From the NCBI GenBank assembly GCA_964034945.1, contig OZ035962.1, forward strand, positions 19,990,530 to 20,054,529: a stretch of DNA of 64,000 nucleotides, given 5' to 3'. The translations under genes and the position numbers were made by a program. The notes under the pieces are model-generated. The model was given only the letters and a program-made list of their open reading frames with translations. It did no database searches and had not been told where the DNA came from. Numbering within the stretch: the stretch's first letter is position 1; the number at the start of each line of letters is the position of its first letter. Shown in pieces: positions 1 to 10,066 of this stretch. This DNA comes from Chrysopilus asiliformis. Its lineage: Eukaryota; Arthropoda; Insecta; Diptera; Rhagionidae.

Positions 1-640
1 ATTATTTTTTTACTGAAATGCACTGGGCCATTAATTACTTCCGAATTCCAGGATTTATTCCCGATTTATTCAAGTTAAGATAATTTTTATTCGATTCATC
101 GAAGTTTCTTCGATTTACTGGAGTTGTTGGGTAAAAAGTTGAGCTTGAGGTCCGACCGATCAGACTCCTCTACTGAGATGAAATATTATTTGTAAGCTTC
201 TAATAGCTAAATCGAAGCATATATTCTAATTTTGATTCCATATTAGTTTTTTTGAATTCCAAGCAAATTTAGTTTTAATAAAATTGTTTTTTTAATATTT
301 CTACTTTCTTATACGAAGTTCAACAAAATATTATTATTAAAAAAAATCGAAAAATTTCGACAAACAATTTTTCCTAAAAAACATTTCCCGAGCACTTCCG
401 AGCTTTATTTGCAAAATGTCTTTCTGCCTGTCATTCTGTCAGTTTGTGTACAAGATTTCTCAAAAACTACATACAGAAAGAAAAAATATCAGTTGTGGTC
501 AACACAAAACTTTCTTCTACAAAATCTACGACCCTGTGCAATTTACGCTAGAGCCCTGTCGCGTTGTCAACCCAATACAACCTCCCAATAAATTCTTGGT
601 TCATCCAAAAATATCAAAAACGTACAAAATTTGAGATAAC
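1..640. other. AT-rich stretch, no gene seen; truncated repeat piece
   Basis: Mostly AT-rich sequence with short ORFs that look like chance. Around 415-480 there is a piece (CTGTCAGTTTGTGTACAAG and following) that is the reverse complement of the sequence before the microsatellite at 1205-1230. An old minus-strand fragment of repeat family D therefore starts here. Confidence 0.5.
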
Positions 641-1400
641 TTGAGAACGGTAAAAGATATCAATTTACGGTAAATGGCAAAAATGTAGAAAATGTTAACA
701 TCTTTAATTATTCTTTTAACTGATTTGTCGAAAAACAGTTAGTTTGCAAATTATTCGCAAAAATATGATTTTTTACATATTAATGAAAATATCTCAATAA
801 CGGTAAAAGATAACGGATAACGGTAAAAGACAAAATTGTGCAGAATACCATTCTCATTAATTCATTTCATACATTCAGTCAGCAAAAACCCGTTAGTTTT
901 CGAGATAATCGCAAAAAACTGTTTTTTTTTGGAAATAACGGTTTATCTCGATAACAGGTTGAAATATCGAGTTATAGCTAAAGACAAAATTGTGGGAAAT
1001 TTTATTTTCTCCAAGTTTTGTCATACTTAAGGCCACTAAAAAACGCGTAGTTTGGGAGTAAATCGAGAAAAACGAAATTGCGGTTTTTGAAAAACCGCCA
1101 TTTTGGATACTTCCGGTTAACGGATTTCCACCAAAAGTTGATAGGATCGTCCCATTTCAGGACCCAACATGCCTATAAAATTTCATGGCGCTAGCTCTAT
1201 TAGTTTTTGAGAAATCTTGTACACAGACTGACAGACTGACAGACAGACTGACAGACAGACTGACAGACAGACTGACAGACAGACTGACAGACAGACTGAC
1301 AGACAGACTGACAGACAGACTGACAGACAGAAAGACATTTTTTAAATATGACTCCAATCGACTCAGGAGTGATCGGGAAATGTTTTTTAGGCAAAATTAA
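640..1400 (+). repeat. Dispersed repeat family D, left arm
   Basis: Carries the recurring phrase ATAACGGTAAAAGA several times and then a segment around 1080-1170 (CCGCCATTTTGGATACTTCC). The same blocks recur inverted at 1735-2740, again at 4740-5300, and in part at 63830-63900. It ends in a GACA/GACT microsatellite, the layout seen in DINE-1-like non-autonomous elements of flies. No coding capacity is visible. Confidence 0.65.
1221..1330 (+). repeat. Microsatellite, 12-bp unit GACAGACTGACA
   Basis: About nine nearly perfect copies of a 12-bp unit built from GACA and GACT tetramers. It lies at the end of the family D copy. ORFs through it (repeating TDRLTDRL or SVSLSVSL) are products of the repeat. 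Confidence 0.9.
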
Positions 1401-1468
1401 GAGGTCGAAATTTTTCATGAATACAATACTTTATTATACTCCGTAGAAGAAAGTGAAAATAGTAAAAG

Positions 1469-1677
1469 TAGTTAAAATTGCGTCAACCTACAAAAATAGT
1501 TGTTTAACCATGCTTATTCTTCTCAAAATTTACTACAAACGCAGTTAATTCAACTATTAAATGGTCAAAAATGTTTGTAATAATTGAATTAAGTACGTGT
1601 GTAGTAAGTTTTGAGAAGATTTTACCACGTAAGCATGGTTAAACCACTATTTTCGTAGGTTGACGCAGTTTTAACTA
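1469..1677. mobile_element. Foldback MITE with long inverted arms
   Basis: The first arm (GTTAAAATTGCGTCAACCTA...) is matched by the inverted right arm (...TAGGTTGACGCAGTTTTAAC). Arms of roughly 90-100 bases pair with scattered mismatches and small indels. It sits in the loop between the two inverted family D copies. No ORF; superfamily not assignable. Confidence 0.6.
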
Positions 1678-1734
1678 TTTTTTTTTCTTTTTGTGTACTT
1701 GAGATAGAACTATGAGATTTTACAGAAATGTTTG

Positions 1735-2740
1735 GTACTGAAATGTGACGATCCTGTGAACTTTTAGTGGAAATCCGTTGACCGGAAGTAATTAAAATGG
1801 CGATTTTTCAGAAAAAAAACCCGATTTTGTTCTTCGCGATTTACTCCGAAACTGCGCGTTTTCAGTGGTCTTTTGTATGACAAGGCGGGAAAATTTCCTA
1901 CACGTTTGTCTTTTTAGATAGAACTCGATATTTCAAACTAATATTACCAACAATTTTGCCTTTTACCGTTATCCACTATCTTTTACCGTTATTGAGATAT
2001 TTCAATCAAAAAGTATAAAATTAGATTTTAGCGAATTGCTTACAAATTAACGGTTCCTCGTGAAAATTGTTAAAGGAGGAATTAAAGATATTAAAAATCT
2101 ATATATATAAAATCGTCCTGATTGACTGAGTGATTAACAAAGCCCAGCCCAAACCCCTGAAGCTATAGACTTGAAACTTTCACAGTATGTCCCAACCATC
2201 GCGTAGGCGCTCACTAAGGCGGGGTTTTCCGAAATTTTACCGCTAAGGGGGTAAACGGGGGGTAAAGGGGGTTTGGGTGTTTTTAAATCGTGATTTTCGC
2301 CATGAATCCTGCTCAATAGGAGGCTGAAAAGTTTTAATCGGGGGTTTTCGGGTTCGCTGATCACGAATCAGGTGTTGAAATTGCCAACGGAAGCTCCTGT
2401 AAGGATAACTCAAATATCCTTTTTACCATTTTTGCCGGGGAAAAATGGCATTAGGGGTTTTTCGTGGTCGCTGATCACGAATCTGGTGTTAGAATTTTAA
2501 AATTCGGAACAAGAGGTCCTGAAGGCAAAACGATTTTTTTCAAAAGTTTTTAAGTAATTTTTTTGTTTTTTGGCCGCAAGAAAATTTTTGCAAAAAACTT
2601 TTACCCGACAACGGCGGATATGCAAGCTAGTTCTCTATATTTTTGCCTTTTACATTTTTGCTTAAATTGATAAATTTTACCGTTATCAAGAGATTTCAGA
2701 TTTTGTAAAATTATACTATGAAAATCAATTAAAACAAATG
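1735..2740 (-). repeat. Dispersed repeat family D, inverted copy split by a Helitron
   Basis: Reverse complement of the blocks at 640-1170: the segment with GGCGATTTTTCAG, the cold-spot phrase TTTTACCGTTATTGAGATAT, and the region GAATTAAAGATATTAAAA. The last block is cut at 2097/2098 by a Helitron and resumes at 2631 with TTCTCTATATTTTTGCC, exactly as the uncut copy at 680-715 predicts. Confidence 0.6.
2098..2630 (+). mobile_element. Non-autonomous Helitron (family C), complete
   Basis: Starts with TC (TCTATATATATAAAATCG) and ends with CTAG. A stem-loop of the CCCG...CGG type (ACCCGACAACGGCGGAT) lies about 10 bases before the end. The base before is A and the base after is T, the A/T insertion habit of Helitrons, and no target duplication is seen. 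Contains no Rep/helicase sequence. Related copies are at 38735-39656 (complete) and 17360-18460 (fragment). Confidence 0.75.
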
Positions 2741-2749
2741 ACGGTTTCT

Positions 2750-3328
2750 GATTCTACTACATGCCCGATTTCCTTCGTGGGACTTAGTGCTTAAGATATT
2801 TCTTATAAAAAAGCATTTTAATGGAAACACAAATCAATGTTGGTGGTTTTTTGCCAAAAATTAAAAATAAAAAAATTTGAAAACATGTTTCTTTCTATTT
2901 TCAACAATTATGTTCCAATTAGGTCAGAAGACACGAAAAAATTCCATAAAAAAAATTCAGGTCTGAAGGGGTTAAGAAAGAGGGGAACAACTAAAACTCC
3001 ATACAAAAAAAACGCGAAAAAGTGCAAGGGGGCCAGAGTCCGATATGCCTAAATTAGTGGGACGTATTTTATACGGGACGTATTTGGGACGTATTTTATG
3101 GACTGTTAGAAACTCACAAAACTCCACAAGAAATTTAAAAATATTTTCATCAACTGATTTTATTGTAAAATCACAGTACTTTCATATTTTTCCTTGAAAA
3201 ATTTCCTGTATTTTTATAGATAGCATAAATATTTGAAAAATCCAAGCTATATTTCTTTCAATGTTTTTTTTATTTATTTAGGTTTTGCAACTCACCCACA
3301 CCAAATGATTGATATCGGAATGAAATAC
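2750..3328. other. No gene recognised
   Basis: AT-rich sequence with a 71-codon ORF at 2837-3052 whose K-rich product looks like chance translation of A-rich DNA. Two nearly adjacent GGGACGTATTT units occur at 3059-3100. Nothing else stands out. Confidence 0.4.
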
Positions 3329-3523
3329 TCATCGATCTAAAAATTTTCTACTGTGACCATTAGAGAATGCGGAATCTAAGAGTGAGAGAGGTTTCCTATT
3401 CCCATCCGAATCTACGTAGTGGCTGGCATCCGTAATAAATGTTAAACCATAAATGTATGAAACCAATGCACTTACTATCATCAATAGAAGGTACCCGGGA
3501 ATAAAACCAGCATCAGTGCAATA
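3329..3523 (-). CDS. Candidate 3'-terminal coding exon, membrane protein
   Basis: On the minus strand an open frame runs 64 codons from an AG at 3525-3524 (CCCTGTAG) to a TGA at 3331-3329. It has no ATG near its start, so it would be a last exon. The product has a hydrophobic stretch at residues 8-30 (GYLLLMIVSALVSYIYGLTF) followed by a hydrophilic tail rich in D, S, N and R, ending FLDR. That layout fits the last transmembrane helix and cytoplasmic tail of a membrane protein, but I do not recognise the family. The acceptor has a weak pyrimidine tract. It overlaps by 36 bases a coding-like frame on the other strand (3488-3784), so at least one of the two is probably not real. It shares its strand with the host exons at 19-21 and 36.7 kb, but the phase does not fit directly behind 19173. 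Confidence 0.3.
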   Translation of the reverse strand, partial: YCTDAGFIPGYLLLMIVSALVSYIYGLTFITDASHYVDSDGNRKPLSLLDSAFSNGHSRKFLDR

Positions 3524-3784
3524 CTACAGGGACCTGATATCACTTTCAAGAACCGTGTTGGAATGGTGGGTAAGCAGCAGGAGGTGTATTGTGAGGTTAA
3601 CTTTTCATTAGACAACCGTCTACGATGCGGCATCATGACTGTAAAGGTTCGGGATAAGGAAGTCTCCAATCTATACGGTGGCAAGCGCAACCATCATCAG
3701 CAAAAACAACAGATGAGAATATTAAAAGTTACACACATACATAAAATATTTTTACAGCTGGAACGTGATTTTTCAAATCTTTAA
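3488..3784 (+). CDS. Candidate coding exon, unknown protein
   Basis: Plus-strand frame opening exactly after an AG (CATCAATAG at 3479-3487). Over about 75 codons it shows G/C-rich third positions (AAG, CAG, GAG, ATC, AAC) unlike the surrounding AT-rich DNA. The reading includes GPDITFKNRVG and EVNFSLDNRLRCGIMTVKV and ends in an H/Q-rich run (NHHQQKQQ) near 3712. After that the codon pattern decays to the stop at 3784, so a real exon would end before then. No strong GT donor is visible. No family recognised. It could be an internal host exon or the relic of an unknown element. The start at 3488 is chosen by splice logic, not by a Met; the first ATG is at 3563. Confidence 0.3.
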   Translation, partial: KVPGNKTSISAILQGPDITFKNRVGMVGKQQEVYCEVNFSLDNRLRCGIMTVKVRDKEVSNLYGGKRNHHQQKQQMRILKVTHIHKIFLQLERDFSNL

Positions 3785-4739
3785 TATTTTCTATCTATAT
3801 CCGAAGTGGGACAGGACAGGAACACTAAGGACAAAATGGAAATGGGCAAGCATCCGCTCGTATATCCTGTTTTCATGGGGCCAAAACCGATGTTGATGTC
3901 GGTGCCCACAACTGCATGCCCTGATCGCGATATCAGTTTTTAGAAATTTCTCGAGGTTTTTCTTGTTTACTTGTGTTTCTGGAACGTCATCAGTAGATCA
4001 AGATATCCCGAGTTTTTCCTGCTCATGCCAACAGATGAAAAACTCTAAATGTTGGGTTGAATATACAGTTACAGTGTAAGTAAAGTACCTCGGCTGCTAT
4101 GAAAGCTTCTGTAAGTTTCTTTAAGTCTCTTAGTAATATTATACCACATACCACATAGCCTAGTAACATTTTGTTCACCTTTCTTCAAATATATATATGT
4201 TTATAGCAATAATCAACCCTTAGGAGCCAGACAGTTCTTTCAGAGGATTGTTGTTTAAAATTTTCTCCATCAAAGTATCTCAACTCAGTCTATTCAGTGT
4301 TTGTCATGCCGAGAAATATAGATACAAAAATACCTGATTTAATACTTTTGCTGCAGGTGAATCTTTTCCATCATGAATTTAATTTTTTAAGCTTGTATAC
4401 AAAGTTCAATTTTCGAGTTTAGAAAATTTTATATGCGCTATATTTCTCATTGTCACGATGCTGAATTTATTTTGCTGAATTTATACGTTCGACAAATTTA
4501 TTATAGAATTCTAATCTTTCCAATAAGTTACCTATTTTAAAGTTTCAAATACTCGGTATTTATTGAAGCTTAATTTTAACAATTTTACTATTATCTTGAT
4601 TACGGGCGCACAAAAGCGTTTCTCAGAATAAAATCCATCCTTTCTCCTAAGCTCATTTACGAGAAAGATTGGTTAATAACCCTCCATCCACTATCATTCA
4701 ATTAAAAAAAAACAAATAAAAATATCTGTTGTGAACAGC
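3785..4739. other. No gene recognised
   Basis: AT-rich sequence without a credible ORF, TIR pair or tandem array. Short hydrophobic ORFs look like noise. Confidence 0.4.
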
Positions 4740-5300
4740 AGATGACTTTCTTATACCACATTCACGTTTCTGCACAATTTACACTATAGCTTGACAAACC
4801 AAATATTAGTTCACATAAAAACATGAATTTTTATTTTACAAAATCTAAAATATCTCGATAACGGTAAATTATATCCATTTATAGTAAAAGGCAAAAATGT
4901 AGACAATTTTAATATCTTTACTTCTGCCATTTATACTGTTTTTTTCGAAAAACCGGTAGTTTGCAAGTAATTCGCATAATTTATTTTCATATTTTTAATG
5001 ACAATATCTCGATAACGGTAAAATATATCGGCAAATATTACTAATTTTGGCAAATATTACTGTCTGTAATTCACCACATACTTTAAACCACCAAAAACCC
5101 GTTATTTTTCGAAATATTCGCAAAAACTGATTTTTTTAAATAATGGTATATCTGAATAACGGCTTGAGATACGGAGTTCTAGTAAAAGACAAAGATGTAG
5201 AAAATTTTATTGTCTCCAACTTTTGTGTGGAAATACAAAAAAAACAGTAAAGGCAAAACATGTAGAAAATTTTATATCCTTTAAATTTTGTTAAATCTCG
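4740..5300 (+). repeat. Dispersed repeat family D, second copy
   Basis: Repeats the family D blocks in plus orientation: AAATATCTCGATAACGGTAAA, GGCAAAAATGTAGAC, and a second round ending near 5300. No microsatellite in this copy. Two internal rounds of the ATAACGGTAAA motif suggest the family is built from degenerate internal repeats. Confidence 0.55.
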
Positions 5301-5679
5301 TCTCGATTAGACATAAATTGAAATTTTGTTCATGGCCTGCCATTGAAATGTCCCGCGAAGACAACATTTGTCAGAATTTGTTGATGCCTTAAGCAAAAAT
5401 GGGCCTGAGGAACCCATTTTAATGTGAAACTACGTCGGTCTAACATGGCAGCAACGTGTTAACCCATTTTGGACAATTGATGCGTTATCGCATCGGTGTA
5501 ATTGAGCGACATTGACTCTTATTGTGTCCACATAAGAGTCAAAGTTCCTGTTGTGAAAAGCCATACACTCAGAAAAATGGAGGCTAACTCGATGACCTAC
5601 ATACGGCGTAATTGACCTCGGGCAGGCGCGCGTTCGCCTGCATGTGGGCAAGTAAAACTGAGTTGACCTGTGGTCGGAG

Positions 5680-5806
5680 TGTTATATTAGCTAAATGAAA
5701 CCAACTGTTTTCGTTCTCTTCTAAAAGCAGACTGACCTTTTTATTAGAGATCATTAATTCCTTAAAAACTAAAGTACATACTAAAGTACTTAAAACTAGT
5801 ACTACA
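5680..5806 (-). repeat. 3' LTR of the Mag-type element
   Basis: Second copy of the 127-bp LTR, flanked on its outer side by the CGGAG duplication and on its inner side by the polypurine tract. Confidence 0.93.
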
Positions 5807-5819
5807 TCTCCCCTTTTTC
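5807..5819 (-). promoter_or_regulatory. Polypurine tract
   Basis: GAAAAAGGGGAGA on the element's strand, directly before the 3' LTR: the expected primer for plus-strand DNA synthesis. Confidence 0.8.
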
Positions 5820-6013
5820 AAATTCAAAAATAATTCAAAAATATTTAATTAATTCATTGACAATGTTAACTTAATCTTAAGTATTTTCTTAACTTTTCTC
5901 CATCTTACCCTTTAACAATATTTTATAAACCTTCACCTTCAATAATCAAATTTTAAGTTATTATTGTAAAGTTTAATTATGAATTTAACAACTTCAAAAC
6001 TAAATTAAATATA

Positions 6014-9000
6014 TCAAGCTTTTGGCAATTTACACAAAAAGTAAGAATTTCTGCGGAAAATTCTTCCACTTTTTAAATCCTTAATCCAATAAGATCTTGG
6101 GGTTGAGTGTTTTTCAACTATTTCAGCCTCAGACCAAATGTTACCATTTCTAAACATAATTTTTTCATTTATTCGAAATTCAGGCTTCTCTTTTACACCT
6201 CGGTTATAGTAAAAAGCTTCTCGTTTTCTTTTATATTCAAAATTTGTTTTTAAATTTGGAACTGAATTAATGTTAAAGTGGCTTAATCTTTCTGGAAGCA
6301 ATGCTCTAGTTTTTCTACCAAATAAAAGTTGATTTGGCGAAAGATTTAAATCTTTAATTGGTGTATTTCGATACTCCAATAGGGAAATCCAATAATCATT
6401 TTCTGATTTTTTAAAAATGTTTTTTGCAATTTGAACTGCTCTCTCAGCTAGTCCATTTGATTTCGGATATAATGGACTTGACGTTATTACTTTAATGTCA
6501 TTCAATTTCGTAAACTTCAGAAACTCGTAACTTGAAAATGGCATATTATCTGCTATAATTTCTTTAGGTAACCCATGTGTGGCAAATACAATTTTAAGGT
6601 TTTCTATAACACTTTTGGCCGTTTTAGAGCTTAGACGACAAATCTCTAAATATTTGGAATAATAATCTATTATTACAAGAAAATTCTTATTTTTAAATTG
6701 ACATATGTCCATTCCAATTTTCATGAATGGAAACATCGGAATCTCATGTGATAAAAGCGGTTCTTTTCTCGAACTATTTCTATATTTTTGGCAAATCATA
6801 CATTTTTCAATCATATTCTCTATGTCTGTCATAATCCCTGGCCAATACAAAATTTCCCTAGCACGACTCTTAGTTTTCTCAATTCCAAAGTGAGATCTAT
6901 GTAAAATTTCTAACATCTCTTTTCTTAAACATGTGGGAACAAAAATTTTCTCATCTAAAAACACTATTTTATTTTCTACATATAAATTTTCTTTAAATTT
7001 CCAAAAACTTTTTATAAATTCTGGTAAAAACTTTTTGTTATTTGGCCAACCTTGTACAATTATTTCTCTTAATTTTGACAAGATTTCATCGCTATCTGTT
7101 GCCTGCTGGATTTTAAGTATTTTTTCATCAGATACATTAACTGAGTGTACTATTCCCTTTAAATCACTAACAGTTTCGGATCTATCTTTTTTGTTGTAGA
7201 ATCTAGACAACAAATCTGCTACTAACATGTACCGACCTGGTAAATATTCTAAATTCATCTCATACTTCCATAATTTTAATTTCATCCGTTGCAGTCTACC
7301 TGATGGTATTTTATGAATTGATTTATTAATTATACCTAATAAAGGCTTGTGATCCGTTTGCATTGTAAATTTTCTTCCATAAACCCAGTTATGAAACCTC
7401 TCACATGCAAAACAAATTGCTAACATTTCTTTTTCTATCTGAGAATATTCTTTTTCAATGTCTGTTAAACTTTTTGATGCAAACGAAATCGGATAATTAT
7501 TTTGAAGCAAACAACAGCCAACACCATTTTTACTCGCATCTGTTTGAATAACAATATCTACTTCAGGATTAAACGGTTTTAATTTAGGTGCTTCAATTAT
7601 AAGTTTTTTAATATCTAATAAACATTTATTATGAATTGGAAGCCAGCTAAAATTTACATCTTTTTTGACTAATAATCTTAAAGGAGTTGAAATTTCTGCT
7701 AAATTAGGAATTACTTTTTGCAAATAATTAATCATGCCTAATAATTTTTGGACTTCTTTTTTATTGTTAGGAATACCTAATTCTTCAATTGCTTTAATTC
7801 TGTCATTGTCAAAACAAATACCCTGCTTGGAAATTATATGACCTAGAAAACGAACTTCCGTTTTTCTAAATTGCAACTTCTGTTTGTTAAATTTTATATC
7901 TAAAACTTTTGCCCGTTCCATAACCTGTTTGAATATTTTATCATGTTCTTCAAGAGTATCAGCATAAATAAGTATATCATCTATATAAACTAAGGTGCCA
8001 TTAATACCTTCAAAATGTCTCTCATTGAACTTCTGAAACGCTTCGGGAGCGATTTTTACCCCAAAAGGTAATCTAAGAAACCTATAACATCCAAATGGCG
8101 AATTAAATGTACAAAGACTACTAGATTTTTCATTAAGCCTAATTTGGAAGAATCCCTCTTTTATGTCTAGTACACTAAAATACTGTTTTTCTGAAACTTT
8201 CATCATTATGTCTTCAAATTTTGGTATTACCACCTTCTCATCTACAATACTTTTATTTAAGTTCTGTGGATCGAGACAAACTCTAATATTTCCATTCGAT
8301 TTTTCCACTATAACTAGGTTAGATATCCATTCAGATGGTTCAGTAACCCTTTTAATAATTTCTAATTGTTCTAATCTATTTAGTTCTTTCCGCAACGGCT
8401 CAAGCAAACTAACTGGCACTCTACGAGGTGGATTGGCAATAGGGCTAACATTTTCTTTTAATTTAATATCAAATTCTTTGACAAAACACCCAATTCCTTC
8501 AAAATTTTGAGCGTACTGATCTAACATTTTGTTTTGTGATGCCATTTCGACAGTTTCCAGTCTTTGAATCAACTTTAGATTTAAACAACCTTGCAAACCA
8601 AAAATAGGTGTTGAATCGCTGTCAACAATAGCAAACTTTTCAATACTAAACTCATTTTTAAAACAACATTCTAATTCAATTTCCCCAATTACATTTAGTG
8701 TATTGCCACCATAAGCCATTAACTTTAAGTTAGTTCCTGTTGCTTCAACATTAGCAAGCATTTTATAATATTTAAAAGGCAAGACATTAACGTCTGCTCC
8801 AGAATCTAATTTGAAATTCACAAATTTTCCATTTACTAAAATTTGTTCAAACCACGATCTTTGTGATTCAAAATTAGATTTGATCATATCAATATAAAGA
8901 GAATCTGATTTCGTACCTTTTGTATTCTGGATTTCATTAACTGATTTTGAAAAACAAGCAACTGCAAAATGATTACTTTTTCCACACTTTTTACATGGTT

Positions 9001-9895
9001 TGCCAAACGCTGGACACTGAGCATAAGCATGAACTTGATTGCAGAATTTACATTTTATGTTCCTAAAATTATTATCAGATTTTTTAAACAGTTTTTTATT
9101 ATCATAATTCGATTTTGTAACACCTTTGTGAAAATTTTTATTTTTACTATTTTCATGAAAATTTTTATTTTTATTGTTAATTTCAAATTTCTTACTACAA
9201 CCCTGTTTCCTATCAACAGCTAGGACTTCTGCTTGATTGTTGTCCTCTCGTTTTCTCTGCAATGCCTTTGCCTGCGAATTAGAAACTTCCTCTGCACGTG
9301 CCATCTCGATTGCCTTCTGAAGTGTTAAACCATCTGTCTCGTGTAACATTCTTTTCTGCAGTCTTTTATCCGCTACTCCTAATACAATGCGGTCCCGTAA
9401 CATTCGTTCTTCCATTGTTGAGTAACCACATGTTTTGACCAACTTTTTGATGTCTATCAGAAATGCATCAAATTTTTCACCATCCTCTTGAACACGACTC
9501 CAGAACAAAAAACTTTCATACATTTCGTTTTTTCTGGGCATACAAAAATCAGCAAACGCTTTGTACACCTTATCGAACTTTTTCTTATCCTCATCAGACA
9601 AATTTAAAGAACTGTGGAAGAGTTCTATAGCCTGTGAGCCCGCTTCGTTAAGAAAAATCCCAATTTTTGCCGCATCACTTTTTGACTCTAGCTCAATAGC
9701 TGCCGAAAACTGTTCCCAATTTTGTGAAAATCGTCGCCAATTTTCTGCCAAATTTCCATCCAACACCAAATCATCTATTTTCTTTAGAAACTCCATTGTT
9801 ACGACATTTACTTGAACTTTCCTCGGCCTGCCTGGTTTCCTCTTATTTGCTAATTTCAGCTTTTCCAACTTTTCTTTATCTGGATACACACCCAT
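6014..9895 (-). CDS. Gag-Pol polyprotein of Mag-type retrotransposon
   Basis: One uninterrupted frame of 1,293 residues carries everything needed for copy-and-paste movement. Gag fills residues 1-320 and ends in two zinc knuckles, an unusual C-x2-C-x3-H-x4-C (282-294) and a standard CCHC (301-314). The aspartic protease has LDSGAD at 363-368. Reverse transcriptase follows with LDIKEGF near 576, LPFG at 609 and the catalytic YIDD at 637-640. RNase H shows TDAS at 785 and TDHKP at 847. Integrase has an HHCC zinc site (H999, H1002, C1032, C1035) and a catalytic triad D1063, D1116, E1151; D to E is 34 residues apart, one short of the usual 35. There is no stop or frameshift between Gag and Pol, and no envelope ORF. 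The start Met (9895) is 25 bases past the primer binding site. All catalytic residues I looked for are present, so it may be active. Confidence 0.93.
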   Translation of the reverse strand: MGVYPDKEKLEKLKLANKRKPGRPRKVQVNVVTMEFLKKIDDLVLDGNLAENWRRFSQNWEQFSAAIELESKSDAAKIGIFLNEAGSQAIELFHSSLNLSDEDKKKFDKVYKAFADFCMPRKNEMYESFLFWSRVQEDGEKFDAFLIDIKKLVKTCGYSTMEERMLRDRIVLGVADKRLQKRMLHETDGLTLQKAIEMARAEEVSNSQAKALQRKREDNNQAEVLAVDRKQGCSKKFEINNKNKNFHENSKNKNFHKGVTKSNYDNKKLFKKSDNNFRNIKCKFCNQVHAYAQCPAFGKPCKKCGKSNHFAVACFSKSVNEIQNTKGTKSDSLYIDMIKSNFESQRSWFEQILVNGKFVNFKLDSGADVNVLPFKYYKMLANVEATGTNLKLMAYGGNTLNVIGEIELECCFKNEFSIEKFAIVDSDSTPIFGLQGCLNLKLIQRLETVEMASQNKMLDQYAQNFEGIGCFVKEFDIKLKENVSPIANPPRRVPVSLLEPLRKELNRLEQLEIIKRVTEPSEWISNLVIVEKSNGNIRVCLDPQNLNKSIVDEKVVIPKFEDIMMKVSEKQYFSVLDIKEGFFQIRLNEKSSSLCTFNSPFGCYRFLRLPFGVKIAPEAFQKFNERHFEGINGTLVYIDDILIYADTLEEHDKIFKQVMERAKVLDIKFNKQKLQFRKTEVRFLGHIISKQGICFDNDRIKAIEELGIPNNKKEVQKLLGMINYLQKVIPNLAEISTPLRLLVKKDVNFSWLPIHNKCLLDIKKLIIEAPKLKPFNPEVDIVIQTDASKNGVGCCLLQNNYPISFASKSLTDIEKEYSQIEKEMLAICFACERFHNWVYGRKFTMQTDHKPLLGIINKSIHKIPSGRLQRMKLKLWKYEMNLEYLPGRYMLVADLLSRFYNKKDRSETVSDLKGIVHSVNVSDEKILKIQQATDSDEILSKLREIIVQGWPNNKKFLPEFIKSFWKFKENLYVENKIVFLDEKIFVPTCLRKEMLEILHRSHFGIEKTKSRAREILYWPGIMTDIENMIEKCMICQKYRNSSRKEPLLSHEIPMFPFMKIGMDICQFKNKNFLVIIDYYSKYLEICRLSSKTAKSVIENLKIVFATHGLPKEIIADNMPFSSYEFLKFTKLNDIKVITSSPLYPKSNGLAERAVQIAKNIFKKSENDYWISLLEYRNTPIKDLNLSPNQLLFGRKTRALLPERLSHFNINSVPNLKTNFEYKRKREAFYYNRGVKEKPEFRINEKIMFRNGNIWSEAEIVEKHSTPRSYWIKDLKSGRIFRRNSYFLCKLPKA

Positions 9896-9920
9896 GTGAC
9901 TCCTTAAATTTTTTTTTTAA

Positions 9921-9939
9921 CTCCACGACAACTGCGCCA
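9921..9939 (-). promoter_or_regulatory. Primer binding site (tRNA-Ser type)
   Basis: Directly inside the 5' LTR the element's strand reads TGGCGCAGTTGTCGTGGAG. The first nine bases complement the CCA-tailed 3' end of insect serine tRNAs (ACTGCGCCA), as used by several insect gypsy elements; the match beyond that is weak. Confidence 0.75.
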
Positions 9940-10066
9940 TGTTATATTAGCTAAATGAAACCAACTGTTTTCGTTCTCTTCTAAAAGCAGACTGACCTTT
10001 TTATTAGAGATCATTAATTCCTTAAAAACTAAAGTACATACTAAAGTACTTAAAACTAGTACTACA
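9940..10066 (-). repeat. 5' LTR of the Mag-type element
   Basis: 127 bp, identical by eye to the copy at 5680-5806. On the element's strand it begins TGTAGTACTAG and ends AATATAACA. It includes an AATAAA (within CTCTAATAAAAAGG) that could serve as the polyadenylation signal in the 3' copy. Confidence 0.93.

Larger units (their letters stand above)
5680..10066 (-). mobile_element. Complete Mag-type Ty3/gypsy LTR retrotransposon
   Basis: A 4,387-bp element with two identical 127-bp LTRs (TG...CA ends), a 5-bp target duplication CGGAG (5675-5679 and 10067-10071), a primer binding site, a polypurine tract and one long Gag-Pol ORF, all in minus orientation. The very short LTRs, single ORF, two zinc knuckles and tRNA-Ser-type primer site fit the Mag lineage. 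Identical LTRs and an unbroken ORF indicate a recent insertion. It landed inside a small TIR element. Confidence 0.93.

Noticed and set aside
1221..1330. Regular repeats that might suggest a CRISPR array
   Set aside because: Units are 12 bp and contiguous with no unique spacers, in DNA that is clearly eukaryotic.
8163..8510. 115-codon plus-strand ORF inside the LTR element
   Set aside because: Antisense shadow of the reverse transcriptase region.
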